From Priapulus caudatus (lineage: Eukaryota > Priapulida > Priapulimorpha > Priapulimorphida > Priapulidae): a stretch of DNA of 26,301 nt. Below the pieces are notes generated by a model. The model saw nothing but the letters and a program-made list of their open reading frames with translations, made no database searches and was not told the origin of the DNA. The translations under genes and the position numbers were made by a program. Positions 25,615 through 26,301 of this stretch are shown piece after piece (within the stretch, counting starts at the first letter, position 1; every line of letters begins with the position of its first letter). The stretch covers positions 1-26,301 of the forward strand of contig NW_014577627.1 in NCBI RefSeq assembly GCF_000485595.1, written 5' to 3'.

Positions 25615-25829
25615 TGTAAGCGTGCAACAGTCGCGCCGCGAAAGCAATGGCGCGCGCAGCGTATGGTTGGACGTAGGATTTGGACGGAATTTACGGGAAA
25701 CTGTCGGCAATAATAGGTGAAGAGGAGTATAGACACATTAAGAATTTGGTAGTAAATAGATTTCGTATTTAGTTAGCATTATATTTTATTGAAACGCTTC
25801 AAGTGCCTGTGACACTGACAGTGTCACAA
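24820..25829. mobile_element. Foldback element, ~210-bp arms, containing a nested MITE
   Basis: The arms at about 24820-25035 and 25612-25829 are inverted copies (shared text includes AAGCGTTTCAATAAAA, CTATTTACTACCAAATTC and GCGGCGCGACTGTTGCACGC). The arms' inner ends are joined by an AT-rich loop into which a 471-bp MITE is inserted. Outer ends lie in GTGTCACTGACAGTG-type repeats and are not exactly fixed. Confidence 0.75.
25039..25509. mobile_element. PIF/Harbinger-like MITE, 471 bp, nested in the foldback
   Basis: The ends GGCCATGAGAATGAAAAATC are inverted and matched for about 32 bp with one indel, flanked by TAA on both sides (25036-25038 and 25510-25512). The interior contains triplicated CATTATT and a T run. 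The exact 3-bp TAA flank supports the PIF/Harbinger class. Confidence 0.8.
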
Positions 25830-25956
25830 GTGACAAATCAGACAATGTCAATGACACCATAGCAGGGTCACCAAGCTTTAAATGATAGCATGGGGGTGGT
25901 ACTCCCAGCTAGGGGTCCGGGGTTCCAAAATTTTTGAATTTTAGAAGCTCTGAGAT

Positions 25957-26301
25957 CAGGGCTCGAATTAACCGACGGCAATTGCGTCGGTGCCCCTATC
26001 AATCGCCGTACTGCCCTGAAAATCCAACCGACACGGCAGTGACCTGCCTTGCCCTTTTCTGTAATTGCTGTCGGTGCCTCTGGCTAGACTGGTTCGCGCC
26101 GCACTGTTTGTCGCAGAGCGTGTACATTGTCTAGCAGAGCGTGAGGGCGGATACCAGTCTACCCTTCGGCAAAAACAATAACCGTAAACGTGGCTTGCTG
26201 CCAACCGCTGCAGTAGACGATCGATAAATCGTGCGGCTGTGTATGCCCTGTTAGAACACGAATATTTAAATGCCGCACGTGGACTCGGCCTGCAGCCGAT
26301 T
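25957..26301. mobile_element. Start of a hAT-like element, truncated by the window end
   Basis: CAGGGCTCGAATTAACCGAC is a typical hAT-like terminus, followed by inverted GACGGCAATTGCGTC and repeated GTCGGTGCC words. The element includes a TAGACTGGT...ACCAGTCTA hairpin (26085-26161) with a doubled GCAGAGCGTG. The other end is outside the window. Confidence 0.5.

Overview
This is animal nuclear DNA: one split gene with GT-AG introns embedded in dense, mostly non-autonomous transposable elements. The TTAGGG hexamers, small exons and abundant MITE-type repeats suggest a metazoan, probably an aquatic invertebrate; I cannot assign a phylum. There are no bacterial-style genes or operons. Almost every long open reading frame is an artefact of microsatellites or tandem repeats.

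The one gene I can identify runs on the minus strand from 21143 (ATG) to 5560 (stop). It is an FKBP8 (FKBP38) orthologue in 11 exons, predicting about 394 residues: an acidic N-terminus, an FKBP-type PPIase-like domain, three TPRs and a C-terminal membrane anchor. Nine of the ten junctions join in phase. The exception is exon 3 (17168-17316) and its junction with exon 4, where three one-base shifts break the PPIase domain. Local consensus errors are my preferred explanation. The anchor exon lies 7.2 kb from the last TPR-side exon.

Layout. 1-2.0 kb: unassigned sequence with a hairpin-bearing repeat and one weak candidate exon. 2.0-2.4 kb: two AT-rich tandem arrays. 2.4-2.9 kb: a hAT-like element. 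2.9-5.56 kb: unassigned, presumably including the FKBP8 3' UTR. 5.64-12.8 kb (intron 10): a composite MITE, two Harbinger-like elements carrying TGCG microsatellites, a foldback element and copy 1 of a ~1 kb duplication. 12.8-15.4 kb: seven compact FKBP8 exons. 15.4-20.4 kb: introns 3 and 2, with a hAT-like element, exon 3, copy 2 of the duplication, a TTAA-flanked element interrupted by a hAT MITE, and a SINE-like copy. 20.4-21.1 kb: the first two exons. 21.1-26.3 kb: the upstream flank, with two Mutator-like elements (one a 750-bp foldback), a second foldback containing a nested MITE, and two SINE-like copies ending in telomeric arrays.

The most unusual signal is a tRNA-promoter-bearing short element present three times, each copy ending directly in TTAGGG repeats. 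This looks like a SINE family whose 3' tail is telomeric repeat. The nested insertions also give a readable order of events, including an empty site for the hAT MITE preserved in the opposite arm of its host element.
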